Shown: positions 1-5,879, numbered from the stretch's first letter. The stretch: DNA of 8,412 bases from JAWXTP01 sp044433415 (GCA_044433415.1 JAWXTP010000129.1:1-8412); one strand, 5' to 3'. Program-made: numbers and translations. The notes: a model not told the origin generated them from the letters alone.

Positions 1-215
1 GAAAGATTGCTTGAAAGATTACTGGAGGGTCAAAGGGGTCATAGAGGTCAAAGGGGTCGCGACAAGCGACTAAAGATTGTTGGAAATCTTTCATTGATTT
101 TTTAGAAATTTTTCAGAAATCTTTCAGTAATCTTTAGTCGCTTGTCGCGACCCCTTTGACCTCTATGACCCCTTTGACCCCTATGACCCTCCAACAATCT
201 TTCCATTAATCATTC
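1..215. repeat. Long inverted repeat with 9-nt periodic arms
   Basis: Bases 27-78 and 129-180 are perfect reverse complements over 52 bp, separated by a 50-nt AT-rich loop (79-128). Outside this core, bases 1-26 pair imperfectly with 190-215, about 20 of 26 positions by hand alignment, so pairing probably continues beyond the left edge of the window. The arms contain 9-nt units (GGGTCAAAG, GGGTCATAG, AGGTCAAAG at 27-53) and the palindromic octamer GTCGCGAC (56-63 and 144-151). The right arm has four such units (154-189) and the left three, so 181-189 bulges out. The loop and flanks repeat AATCTTTC or GAAAGATT. The arms are clearly more GC-rich than the surrounding genes. No gene is supported here. 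A transcript or single strand would fold into a very stable hairpin. Function is unknown; it may be a mobile palindromic element or a structured RNA. Confidence 0.9.
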
Positions 216-253
216 CACGCTTGTCGCAATCCCTGTCCGACCCTGTTCGACCC
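216..253 (+). repeat. Diverged partial copy of the right arm
   Basis: CGCTTGTCGC at 218-227 is identical to 139-148 in the long palindrome. In both places it is followed by C-rich near-tandem units. Here the units are 10 nt (CCCTGTCCGA at 231-240, CCCTGTTCGA at 241-250, then CCC), whereas the palindrome has 9-nt units. This looks like an older, decayed copy of the same repeat type. The rest of the stretch to the araC-type stop codon at 279 shows nothing recognisable. Confidence 0.55.
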
Positions 254-278
254 AGGTAACTCAGTAACAATCTACAAC

Positions 279-1115
279 TTACAACCCTTCATCACCAAGT
301 TTATTTCTATACTTAAGAGGTGTGAGTTTAAACTTTTTCTTGAAAAGTTTGATAAAGTGCGATGTATTGTCAAAACAGCATTCGGCTGCTGTTTCCTGTA
401 TATCCTTGTCGGTTGAGATGAGAAGAAATTTAGCTTTATTTAAGCGCTGATCAATAAACCATTTATGTGGTGATTGCTTGAAATATGTTGCAAACTCTTT
501 CTTAAATGAACTCTCACTCATACCGCACTTCTCTGATAATTCCGAAATATTTATCTTAGAAAAAATATTCTCATTAACTATCTTTACAAAGTTTTTCTTA
601 GGTGTCTTTATGTCATAAAGCATGTTTGTAGATAGATAACTTAACTTGGAACTTACAAGTAAAAATATAAACTCCGACCTCTTTATCCAGTCAACTTGTA
701 AGTTGTTCCCTACAAAATTATCCTTTATCAATAACAGTAAATTGTCAAAATAATTTGTTAAATTACAATCAGCATGTTGCGATATAATACTTTCGTTATA
801 ACCTAATGGTATATCCTTTAAAGCCAAATGGTACTTAAACTTGGTAAGAAAGTCATTTATGATAATGTGTATTTCCTCTAATGTATACAAGATTTCTATC
901 TCTTGGTAATTTCCATTTTCAGGATTGTTAGTATATGATAAAATACAATGTTTTCTTATGTATAATAATTCACCTTTACAGAAATTTATTTTATCCTCAT
1001 TAAATACTATACTTTTAGTACCACTTAGGATATATACAAGTTTAAAATGAGTATTATTAAGGTCATTGTACTCTAATTCTTTATTACTGCATATATAATT
1101 AATTCTATATTCCAT
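279..1115 (-). CDS. AraC-family transcriptional regulator
   Basis: This encodes a 278-residue DNA-binding regulator. The C-terminal AraC/XylS domain has both helix-turn-helix units: roughly residues 188-212 (core ISELSEKCGMSESSFKKEF) and 239-270, ending in the family signature F-x-K-x-F-K-x-x-F-x-L-T-P-x-x-YR. The N-terminal 170 or so residues are poorly conserved by eye and probably form a cupin-like effector or dimerisation domain; the ligand is unknown. I chose the ATG at 1115. The frame stays open to a TTG at 1151, but that codon would lie upstream of a good -7 promoter box (1141-1148), so it would not be in the transcript. The gene is divergent from prfA, with about 180 bp between starts. 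A palindrome inside its own promoter suggests autoregulation. No target operon is evident in the window; the neighbours prfA and pyrF are housekeeping genes. The family is certain, the regulon unknown. Confidence 0.9.
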   Translation of the reverse strand: MEYRINYICSNKELEYNDLNNTHFKLVYILSGTKSIVFNEDKINFCKGELLYIRKHCILSYTNNPENGNYQEIEILYTLEEIHIIINDFLTKFKYHLALKDIPLGYNESIISQHADCNLTNYFDNLLLLIKDNFVGNNLQVDWIKRSEFIFLLVSSKLSYLSTNMLYDIKTPKKNFVKIVNENIFSKINISELSEKCGMSESSFKKEFATYFKQSPHKWFIDQRLNKAKFLLISTDKDIQETAAECCFDNTSHFIKLFKKKFKLTPLKYRNKLGDEGL

Positions 1116-1140
1116 CTTCACTTTTTGATTTTTAGTCCAA

Positions 1141-1172
1141 CAAATATACAATTACAAATTGTATGCCACAAA
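1141..1172 (-). promoter_or_regulatory. Promoter of the AraC-family gene
   Basis: On the minus strand, TTTG (1169-1172) is followed after exactly 20 nt by TATATTTG (1141-1148). This matches the Bacteroidetes primary sigma pattern of a -33 TTTG and a -7 TAnnTTTG. Transcription would begin near 1134, giving a leader of about 20 nt before the ATG at 1115. Its position rules against the more upstream TTG start. Confidence 0.7.
1146..1164. promoter_or_regulatory. Palindromic candidate operator in the araC-type promoter
   Basis: ATACAATT-ACA-AATTGTAT is a perfect 8-bp inverted repeat with a 3-bp centre. It overlaps the edge of the -7 box and fills most of the spacer to the -33 box of the regulator's promoter. 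A protein bound here would block RNA polymerase. The likely ligand is the regulator itself, but AraC proteins often bind direct repeats, and AT-rich DNA produces palindromes by chance. Confidence 0.4.
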
Positions 1173-1210
1173 TTTATTTTCAAAAAAAATAAAACTATTA
1201 AATAATAGAT

Positions 1211-1241
1211 TTTCACAATTGCTTAAAAACTACTATCTTTG
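1211..1241 (+). promoter_or_regulatory. Promoter of prfA-pyrF
   Basis: TATCTTTG (1234-1241) is a full match to the Bacteroidetes -7 consensus TAnnTTTG. A near-consensus -33 element, TTTC (1211-1214), lies 19 nt upstream. The predicted start near 1248 leaves a leader of about 48 nt before the prfA ATG at 1296. An A/T-rich stretch directly upstream (about 1170-1210) could help promoter activity. Confidence 0.65.
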
Positions 1242-1295
1242 CATGATTTATTCTATATAACATTTTGAAAACTAATATTAAGATATATACCAATT

Positions 1296-2384
1296 ATGGC
1301 AGAGAATTCTATATTGTCAAAACTTGACGGAATTAAAACTAAGTATGAATCGATATCTCAAGAGATTACTTCTCCAGAAGTGATGTCTGATATAAAACGA
1401 TATATACAGCTTAACAAGGAGTACAAAGAGTTACAACCTGTTGTTGAAGCTAGTGAGAAATATCGTATTTCTGTATCTAATCTTGAGATGGCGAAAGATA
1501 TCCTTGCTACAGAGAAGGATGAAGAGATGAGAGAGATGGCAAAATCTGAGATAGAGGAGCTAGAGCCATATATTGCTGAACTAGAGGAGGAGATTAAGTT
1601 ATTATTAATTCCTGCTGACCCTCAAGATAGTAAAAATGCTATCGTGGAAATTCGTGGTGGATCTGGTGGTGATGAGGCTGCTATTTTTGCTGGTGACTTA
1701 TTAAGAATGTACATACGTTTCTTTGAAATAAGAAAATGGAAATATGAAATCACTTCTCAAAGTGAAGGTACTTCTGGTGGTTATAAAGAAGTAGTAGTGA
1801 AAGTTACTGCTGATGGTGCTTATGGAGTATTGAAATACGAATCGGGTGTTCACCGTGTTCAACGTGTGCCTCAAACAGAAACTCAAGGTCGTGTTCATAC
1901 TTCTGCTGCTTCGGTAGCTGTGCTTCCTGAGGCTGAGGAGTTTGACGTTGATATCAAAATGGAAGATATCAGAAAAGATACTTTCTGTGCTTCTGGTCCT
2001 GGTGGTCAGTCTGTAAATACTACTTACTCGGCTATTCGTTTAACTCACATTCCTTCAGGTATTGTAGTTCAGTGTCAAGACCAAAAATCACAGCTTAAAA
2101 ACTTTGATAAAGCGTTTGAAGAACTTCGTACTCGTATCTATAACTTAGAATACCAAAAATACCTTGATGAAATTTCTTCTAAACGTAAAACTATGGTTGC
2201 TTCGGGTGACCGTTCTGCGAAAATTAGAACTTATAATTATCCTCAAGGTCGTGTGACTGATCACCGTATAAACCTTACTATCTATAATCTTTCTGCTGCA
2301 CTAGATGGAGATATTCAAGAGGTTATTGATAAGTTACAGTTTGCAGAAAATGCAGAGCGTTTGAAAGCTGCTTCTGAAGAATAA
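1296..2384 (+). CDS. prfA: Peptide chain release factor 1
   Basis: This is the class I release factor that reads UAA and UAG in the ribosomal A site and triggers hydrolysis of peptidyl-tRNA. The protein has 362 residues, normal for bacterial RF1. The catalytic GGQ is at residues 236-238 in the context CASGPGGQSVNTT; its Gln is the usual target of the PrmC methylase. The codon-recognition region reads RVPQTETQGRVHTS (about 190-203). It has the RF1-type P-x-T tripeptide (PQT, 192-194) where RF2 has SPF, and this decides RF1 over RF2. The N-terminal 100 or so residues are helical and Glu/Lys-rich, as expected for domain 1. The GGSGGDEAA motif at 121-129 is also typical. The ATG start follows a good promoter but has no clear Shine-Dalgarno, normal in this phylum. 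pyrF follows after 26 nt, so the two are probably cotranscribed. Confidence 0.97.
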   Translation: MAENSILSKLDGIKTKYESISQEITSPEVMSDIKRYIQLNKEYKELQPVVEASEKYRISVSNLEMAKDILATEKDEEMREMAKSEIEELEPYIAELEEEIKLLLIPADPQDSKNAIVEIRGGSGGDEAAIFAGDLLRMYIRFFEIRKWKYEITSQSEGTSGGYKEVVVKVTADGAYGVLKYESGVHRVQRVPQTETQGRVHTSAASVAVLPEAEEFDVDIKMEDIRKDTFCASGPGGQSVNTTYSAIRLTHIPSGIVVQCQDQKSQLKNFDKAFEELRTRIYNLEYQKYLDEISSKRKTMVASGDRSAKIRTYNYPQGRVTDHRINLTIYNLSAALDGDIQEVIDKLQFAENAERLKAASEE

Positions 2385-2410
2385 GAAGTTCATTTTTTAA
2401 AATAAAGAAT

Positions 2411-3238
2411 ATGACAAGTTTAGAGTTATTTGAACAAATTAAAATTAAAGGTAGCTTCCTATGTGTAGGATTAGATAGTGACCTTACTAAAATACCTGCT
2501 CATTTATTAGATTGTGAAGATCCTATATTTGAGTTTAATAAAGCTATAATTGATGCTACAGCACCTTACACAGTTTCTTATAAGCCAAATCTAGCTTTCT
2601 ATGAAGTGAGTGGTGATGAAGGTTGGAATACTTTCGTGAAAACTGTAGACTATATCAAAGAAAACTACCCTGAGATGTTGGTTATTGCAGATGCTAAACG
2701 CGGTGACATAGGTAACACTTCAGAGATGTATGCTAAGACTTTCTATGATAATATCAATAGTGTTGATGCTGTGACACTTTCTCCTTATATGGGAAAAGAT
2801 ACAGTAGCGCCTTTCTTAAAATATGAAGGTCGCTATTCTGTATTGTTAGCTTTAACATCTAACCCTTCATCAGCAGATTTTGAAACTCTAAAACTTGAAG
2901 ATGGTGATTACCTATACGAAAGAGTGCTTAAAACTTCTAAAGAGTGGGGTAGCGTTGACAATATGATGTATGTTGTGGGAGCTACAAAAGCTGATATGTT
3001 AGGTTCTGTACGTTCTATAGTTCCTGATCATTTCTTGTTAGTTCCTGGTGTTGGTGCTCAAGGTGGTTCTTTAAGTGAAGTTGCTAAGTATGGTATGAAC
3101 TCACGTTGTGGACTACTTGTGAACTCTTCACGTGGTATCATCTATGCAGATAAAACTGAAAATTTCGCAACTGTTGCAGCTGAAAAAGCTAAAGAGATGG
3201 CTGACGAGATGAAAGAATTGTTAGGCGAACTTTTATAA
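2411..3238 (+). CDS. pyrF: Orotidine 5'-phosphate decarboxylase
   Basis: This catalyses the last step of de novo pyrimidine synthesis, OMP to UMP plus CO2, in the cytoplasm. The protein has 275 residues, the length of the longer PyrF subfamily rather than the roughly 235-residue E. coli type. The active-site motif DAKRGDIGNT is at 94-103, with Asp94, Lys96 and Asp99 as the catalytic charged network. The substrate phosphate-binding elements are PGVGAQGG (212-219) and NSSRGI with Arg241. GLDSD near residue 20 is the conserved first-strand motif. It is downstream of prfA with a 26-nt gap and no promoter visible between, so one operon is likely. The prfA-pyrF pairing is familiar from Bacteroides genomes, as I recall, where purM often precedes prfA. 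Here a divergent regulator occupies that place instead. Confidence 0.96.
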   Translation: MTSLELFEQIKIKGSFLCVGLDSDLTKIPAHLLDCEDPIFEFNKAIIDATAPYTVSYKPNLAFYEVSGDEGWNTFVKTVDYIKENYPEMLVIADAKRGDIGNTSEMYAKTFYDNINSVDAVTLSPYMGKDTVAPFLKYEGRYSVLLALTSNPSSADFETLKLEDGDYLYERVLKTSKEWGSVDNMMYVVGATKADMLGSVRSIVPDHFLLVPGVGAQGGSLSEVAKYGMNSRCGLLVNSSRGIIYADKTENFATVAAEKAKEMADEMKELLGELL

Positions 3239-3246
3239 TATTTTAA

Positions 3247-3282
3247 CCTGCATAGGGCAGGAAACGGAATGTTCGCTTTTTT
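3247..3282 (+). terminator. Weak possible terminator after pyrF
   Basis: CCTGC-ATAGG-GCAGG (3247-3261) forms a 5-bp hairpin 9 nt after the pyrF stop, and a T6 run follows at 3277-3282. The 15-nt gap between stem and T-run is not canonical. A second short stem (3265-3275) lies next to the T-run but is only 4 bp with a wobble. It may be an attenuating structure or no terminator at all. Confidence 0.25.
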
Positions 3283-3361
3283 CAAGAATGGTCTAGATTT
3301 TTTGCGTTTTTTTGAAAATCAAGCGGAGCAGCCTCAGGTGGCTGTGAGCATTGGTTTTTAG
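3269..3361 (+). CDS. Possible 30-codon small ORF, unrecognised
   Basis: An ATG at 3269 preceded by a purine-rich AGGAA (3259-3263) opens a 30-residue frame beginning MFAFFKNGLDFLRFFENQ and ending in TAG at 3359-3361. It is phenylalanine-rich in its first half and resembles no family I know. It lies between pyrF and the C_GCAxxG gene. A -1 shift at the T5 run 3355-3359 would join it to the open frame that continues into the C_GCAxxG gene. It could therefore be a real small peptide, the 5' part of an ancestral longer gene, or chance. Confidence is low. Confidence 0.2.
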   Translation: MFAFFKNGLDFLRFFENQAEQPQVAVSIGF

Positions 3362-3432
3362 AAAAAGGTGAAAAATGTAGGCCGTTATTGGAAAAAGCCA
3401 TCCAGGAGTTTCTTGCCAAAAAACCAAGATTA

Positions 3433-3897
3433 ATGGAAGATAGAGTAGAAAAAGCAGTAGCCTTATTTAAAGAAGGGTACAATTGCGCTCAATCAGTTTG
3501 TGGAGCTTATGGCGACCTTTACGGCTTTACATTTGAGCAATCTATAAGAATGGCTGCATCTTTTGGTGGAGGCATAGGTCGCATGCGTCAGACTTGTGGT
3601 GCTGCATGCGGTATGTTTTTAGTTGCTGGATTAGCGACACCTGCTGATAATGTAGAAGCAACAAAGGGTAAAGGTAATAATTATAAGTTAGTGCAGGAGT
3701 TAGCTAATGAATTTAAAGAAAAGAATGGTTCTTTGATATGTGCTGAGCTGTTAGGACTTACAAAGAAGGATGAGTATACAGATACTAATAGAGAAGCACG
3801 TACGGAGGAATATTATAAAAAACGCCCTTGTGCTGAAATGGTTAGAACTGCTGCTCAGATATGGGCAGATTACCTGAATGCTAAAGAGCAGTTTTAA
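3433..3897 (+). CDS. C_GCAxxG_C_C family putative redox protein
   Basis: This is a 154-residue protein of the C_GCAxxG_C_C family (Pfam PF09719). The family is of unknown biochemical role and is thought to be redox-active or metal-binding because of its invariant cysteines. With the ATG at 3433, the N-terminus MEDRVEKAVALFKEGYNCAQS matches where family members usually begin. Conserved elements in order are Cys18 (YNCAQS), the glycine-rich FGGGIGRMR near 44-52, the central CGAAC (Cys55 and Cys59), Cys103 (SLICAELLG) and Cys133 (RPCAEMV). The frame is open upstream to 3316, and a TTG at 3388 would add 15 residues. I prefer the ATG because the extension is not typical of the family. No membrane segment or signal peptide is visible. 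It is probably read from a promoter in the 194-bp leader or by read-through from pyrF, and ends 51 nt before a strong terminator. Confidence 0.88.
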   Translation: MEDRVEKAVALFKEGYNCAQSVCGAYGDLYGFTFEQSIRMAASFGGGIGRMRQTCGAACGMFLVAGLATPADNVEATKGKGNNYKLVQELANEFKEKNGSLICAELLGLTKKDEYTDTNREARTEEYYKKRPCAEMVRTAAQIWADYLNAKEQF

Positions 3898-3948
3898 TAA
3901 CGAGGAGTGACCCAGAAGATTAGAGGGAACTTCTAGAACTTTCAATAC

Positions 3949-4001
3949 AAAAATTGAGGAATGCTAAGAGATAATAAATCTTAGCATTCCTCAATTTTTT
4001 T
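3949..4001. terminator. Bidirectional intrinsic terminator
   Basis: Arms 3949-3969 and 3979-3999 are perfect 21-bp reverse complements (core TTGAGGAATGCTAAGA) around a 9-nt loop. The left arm begins with A5 and the right arm ends in T7 (3995-4001), so the hairpin has a U-run whichever strand is transcribed. It lies between the convergent C_GCAxxG gene (ends 3897) and the peroxiredoxin-like gene (ends 4027) and should terminate both. Confidence 0.93.
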
Positions 4002-4026
4002 GTGTCGCAATGAATACTTTTAAAAG

Positions 4027-4575
4027 CTATTTCCATTTTATGCTACAACCCATACTTTGCTTTTGTTCGTTAGATATTTTAGTTCCATCTATTATGGCAT
4101 CTAAGGCATCAGTGATATCTTTCCCTGTTGGCGTACCCTTGTTTGGACGAGTATCATCAAATCGGCCTCTATAGACACATTTCATATCTTTATCGAAAAT
4201 AAAAAATTCGGGAGTACATTCAGCCATATAAGCCTCAGCGACTTTCTGTGTTTCATCGTAGAGGTAGGGAAAGGGGTATTTTTCTTCCATGGCAACAACT
4301 TTCATACGCATAGGAGAATCCTCTAGGAAGGCGTTTACATCATTACTACTGATAGCGATAAATTGCATACCTTTAGATTGATATAGGTTAGCTATCTCTA
4401 CTAACTTTTTATTTATATGATGCACAAAAGGGCAGTGATTACATATAAACATGATAACAGTTGCTTTGTTAGACTTCAGATCTGAGAGTGATAGCATTTT
4501 GTCTGAGATGGTATCTAACAGTGTGAAATCGGGAGCTACCGTTCCTAATTCCATAATACTTGACATTACTAACAT
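4027..4575 (-). CDS. Peroxiredoxin-like thioredoxin-fold protein
   Basis: This 182-residue protein is of the AhpC/TSA-like thioredoxin superfamily, in the PRX_like1 type marked by the motif FICNHCPFV. Residues 10-32 (LGTVAPDFTLLDTISDKMLSL) are the usual AhpC/TSA opening. Cys45-Asn-His-Cys48 forms a CxxC redox centre. CTPEFFIFD at 120-128 supplies the cis-Pro loop, with an extra Cys120. The C-terminal GCSIKWK is the conserved family ending, with Cys177. The likely role is thiol-based reduction of peroxides or of oxidised partners; the substrate is unknown. No signal peptide is apparent, so it is probably cytoplasmic. Met4 (start at 4566) is an equally possible start, since only the residues from about LGT onward are conserved. 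It lies 46 nt downstream of the MDR oxidoreductase on the same strand, suggesting one redox-related operon. Confidence 0.88.
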   Translation of the reverse strand: MLVMSSIMELGTVAPDFTLLDTISDKMLSLSDLKSNKATVIMFICNHCPFVHHINKKLVEIANLYQSKGMQFIAISSNDVNAFLEDSPMRMKVVAMEEKYPFPYLYDETQKVAEAYMAECTPEFFIFDKDMKCVYRGRFDDTRPNKGTPTGKDITDALDAIIDGTKISNEQKQSMGCSIKWK

Positions 4576-4596
4576 AGTGAATTTATTTAGAGGGAT

Positions 4597-4622
4597 TTAA
4601 AATCCAATTTTTAGAAGTTCCC
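4597..4622. repeat. 26-nt intergenic repeat, copy A
   Basis: This begins TTAAAATCC, ends AAGTTCCC, and is identical over 26 nt to 5788-5813. It fills most of the gap between the MDR oxidoreductase and the peroxiredoxin-like gene, touching the last base of the former's stop codon. Its left side is part of a small palindrome, GGATTT-A-AAATCC (4593-4605). The 11-nt core GGGAACTTCTA also occurs at 3925-3935 in the opposite orientation. Confidence 0.85.
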
Positions 4623-5635
4623 TAAAAGACAATTACTGTCTTACCCATGGTCTTTCCTGATTCCTGCATAGCATGTGCTTGCTTGATGTTGTTGACATTA
4701 AAACCAACTAAGGTAGTTGTTAATGTAGATTTTATGGTTCCTGTGTCGAGTAGTTCGGCTATATGATTTAGTATCTCGTGTTGTCTAGTCATATCCTCAG
4801 TTTTATACATAGACCGAGTGTACATAAACTCCCATGAAAAACTAACACTTTTAGTCTTTAATATATCTAGGTTAAGAGGAGATAGACTTTCTGTTATAGA
4901 AACTATATGCCCTTGAGGTTTGATAATCTCAGCCATAAGTTCCCAGTAGTCTTCAAGATCTACAAAGTCTAGAATGTAGTTAACCTCAGTATGACCTATC
5001 TTCTGTAACTCGTCTTTTATGTTGTTATAGTTAATTACATGGTCTGCACCTAAACTCTTACACCATTCTATGGAATCTTCACGTGAAGAAGTAGCAATAA
5101 CTGTTAGATTAGCGACTTTCTTAGCTAATTGTATGGCTATAGAGCCAACACCACCAGCACCAGAGAGTATCAATACAGTTTTCCCCTTATCTTTTACAGG
5201 GTCTACTTTTATCCTGTCGAATAGTGCTTCATAAGCTGTTATGCTTGTTAAAGGCATGGCGGCGGCTTCAGCTATACTTATATTTTGGGGACTGTGACCA
5301 ACTATGCGTTCGTCAACAAGTTGATATTGAGCATTGCTTCCGCTTCTAGTAAGGTCTCCAGCATAAAATACTTCTTCGCCTAATTTAAAAAGCGAAACAT
5401 CCTCACCTAGGGCTTCAATTACCCCTACAGCGTCCCACCCAATAATTTTAGGCATTTCTAATTCTAAATCTTTAGCAGCAGAGCTTCTGACTTTATAGTC
5501 TACAGGGTTTACGGAATTAGCAAGTACTTTAACAAGTAAGTCATGACCTGAGGCTGAAGGTTTTTCAGTTTCAAATTCTATAAAACTATCCTGTTCAGTA
5601 ATTGGCAGCGATTGTTTAAATCCTATTGCTTTCAT
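4622..5635 (-). CDS. Zinc-type ADH-like (MDR) NAD(P)H quinone oxidoreductase
   Basis: This is a 337-residue medium-chain dehydrogenase/reductase, close to the zinc-binding alcohol dehydrogenase-like family TIGR02817 and to quinone oxidoreductases. The N-terminal GroES-like domain spans about 1-130, with SVNPVDYKVR (41-50) and GWDAVGVIE (66-74). The Rossmann domain has the nucleotide motif GAGGVG at 159-164 and IATSSREDSIEWCKSLGADHVINY near 180-203. The catalytic zinc cysteine and the structural four-cysteine lobe of true alcohol dehydrogenases are absent, so a zinc-independent reductase of quinones or enones using NADPH is more likely than an alcohol dehydrogenase. The ATG at 5635 is the family's natural start (MKAIGF). 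No TAnnTTTG promoter is visible upstream, only repeat-rich DNA. It is followed by a peroxiredoxin-like gene, which fits a role in oxidative or electrophile stress, by inference. The exact substrate is unknown. Confidence 0.9.
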   Translation of the reverse strand: MKAIGFKQSLPITEQDSFIEFETEKPSASGHDLLVKVLANSVNPVDYKVRSSAAKDLELEMPKIIGWDAVGVIEALGEDVSLFKLGEEVFYAGDLTRSGSNAQYQLVDERIVGHSPQNISIAEAAAMPLTSITAYEALFDRIKVDPVKDKGKTVLILSGAGGVGSIAIQLAKKVANLTVIATSSREDSIEWCKSLGADHVINYNNIKDELQKIGHTEVNYILDFVDLEDYWELMAEIIKPQGHIVSITESLSPLNLDILKTKSVSFSWEFMYTRSMYKTEDMTRQHEILNHIAELLDTGTIKSTLTTTLVGFNVNNIKQAHAMQESGKTMGKTVIVF

Positions 5636-5661
5636 AATTGTATGTTTTATAAGGGGAGTTA

Positions 5662-5684
5662 TAATAATTGGTTTTATTCGATTT
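5662..5684. repeat. 23-nt direct repeat, copy 1
   Basis: TAATAATTGGTTTTATTCG plus ATTT matches 5857-5879 at 22 of 23 positions (G5671 corresponds to T5866). The two copies flank about 170 bp containing the large palindrome and one 26-nt repeat. Both are preceded by a G-run (GGGG at 5653-5656, GGGGG at 5851-5855). Confidence 0.8.
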
Positions 5685-5686
5685 AG

Positions 5687-5779
5687 GATTTAGAAGTTTT
5701 AGATTTGGAATTTTCAAAATGATGGCATAGTGGCTCCTATGGCATATTTTGAAAACTTCAAAGATGAAACTTATAAATC
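5687..5779. repeat. Large imperfect palindromic element (MITE-like)
   Basis: The left arm 5687-5730 and right arm 5737-5779 pair at 36 of 43 positions with a single bulge (G5721) and a 6-nt loop (TGGCTC). The strongest parts are TTTTCAAAAT (5711-5720) with ATTTTGAAAA (5746-5755) and CATAG (5726-5730) with CTATG (5737-5741). Weaker complementarity continues outward to about 5670 and 5797. It occupies the spacer between yifB and the MDR oxidoreductase gene. There is no transposase, and no T-run adjoins the stem, so it is not a canonical terminator. It may be a non-autonomous palindromic element or a structured 3' UTR. Confidence 0.75.
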
Positions 5780-5787
5780 TAAAAGCG

Positions 5788-5813
5788 TTAAAATCCAATT
5801 TTTAGAAGTTCCC
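5788..5813. repeat. 26-nt intergenic repeat, copy B
   Basis: This is identical over 26 nt to 4597-4622. Similarity continues loosely past CCC on the right side: GTAAAATAGAATT here against TAAAAGACAATT at the MDR gene's 3' end. It directly abuts the right side of the palindromic element. Confidence 0.85.
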
Positions 5814-5856
5814 GTAAAATAGAATTCATTTTCCGTGCCAAATGTTGAGAGGGGGC

Positions 5857-5879
5857 TAATAATTGTTTTTATTCGATTT
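5857..5879. repeat. 23-nt direct repeat, copy 2
   Basis: This matches 5662-5684 with one difference and lies 29 nt beyond the yifB stop codon. No clear intrinsic terminator for yifB is visible between 5840 and 5908. Confidence 0.8.

Noticed and set aside
1..105. Open plus-strand frame from the window edge reading G-x-R repeats (GQRGHRGQRGRD) and ending at TAG 103-105
   Set aside because: The collagen-like pattern follows directly from the 9-nt DNA repeat, and the same bases form the palindrome arm. With no upstream sequence it cannot be called a gene terminus, though a protein entering from the left is not excluded.
1..253. CRISPR-like array
   Set aside because: The units are 9-10 nt, without unique spacers of regular length, and no cas genes are present.
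1113..1151. TTG start at 1151 for the AraC-family gene
   Set aside because: It lies upstream of the predicted -7 box and transcription start. The ATG at 1115 gives a natural leader.
1701..1898. 65-residue minus-strand frame inside prfA
   Set aside because: It is antisense to the conserved RF1 core, with no start signals and no recognisable protein. It is a by-product of prfA codon use.
3751..3945. 64-residue minus-strand frame over the end of the C_GCAxxG gene
   Set aside because: It is antisense to a recognised conserved gene and resembles no protein.
5687..5779. Intrinsic terminator for yifB
   Set aside because: The stem is long but AT-rich and interrupted, with no adjoining T-run on the minus strand, and it lies over 120 nt past the stop.
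5616..5798. 60-residue minus-strand frame across the MDR upstream spacer
   Set aside because: It is made of the palindrome and repeats, has a biased Asn/Ile/Tyr/Lys composition and overlaps the MDR start. It is not coding.
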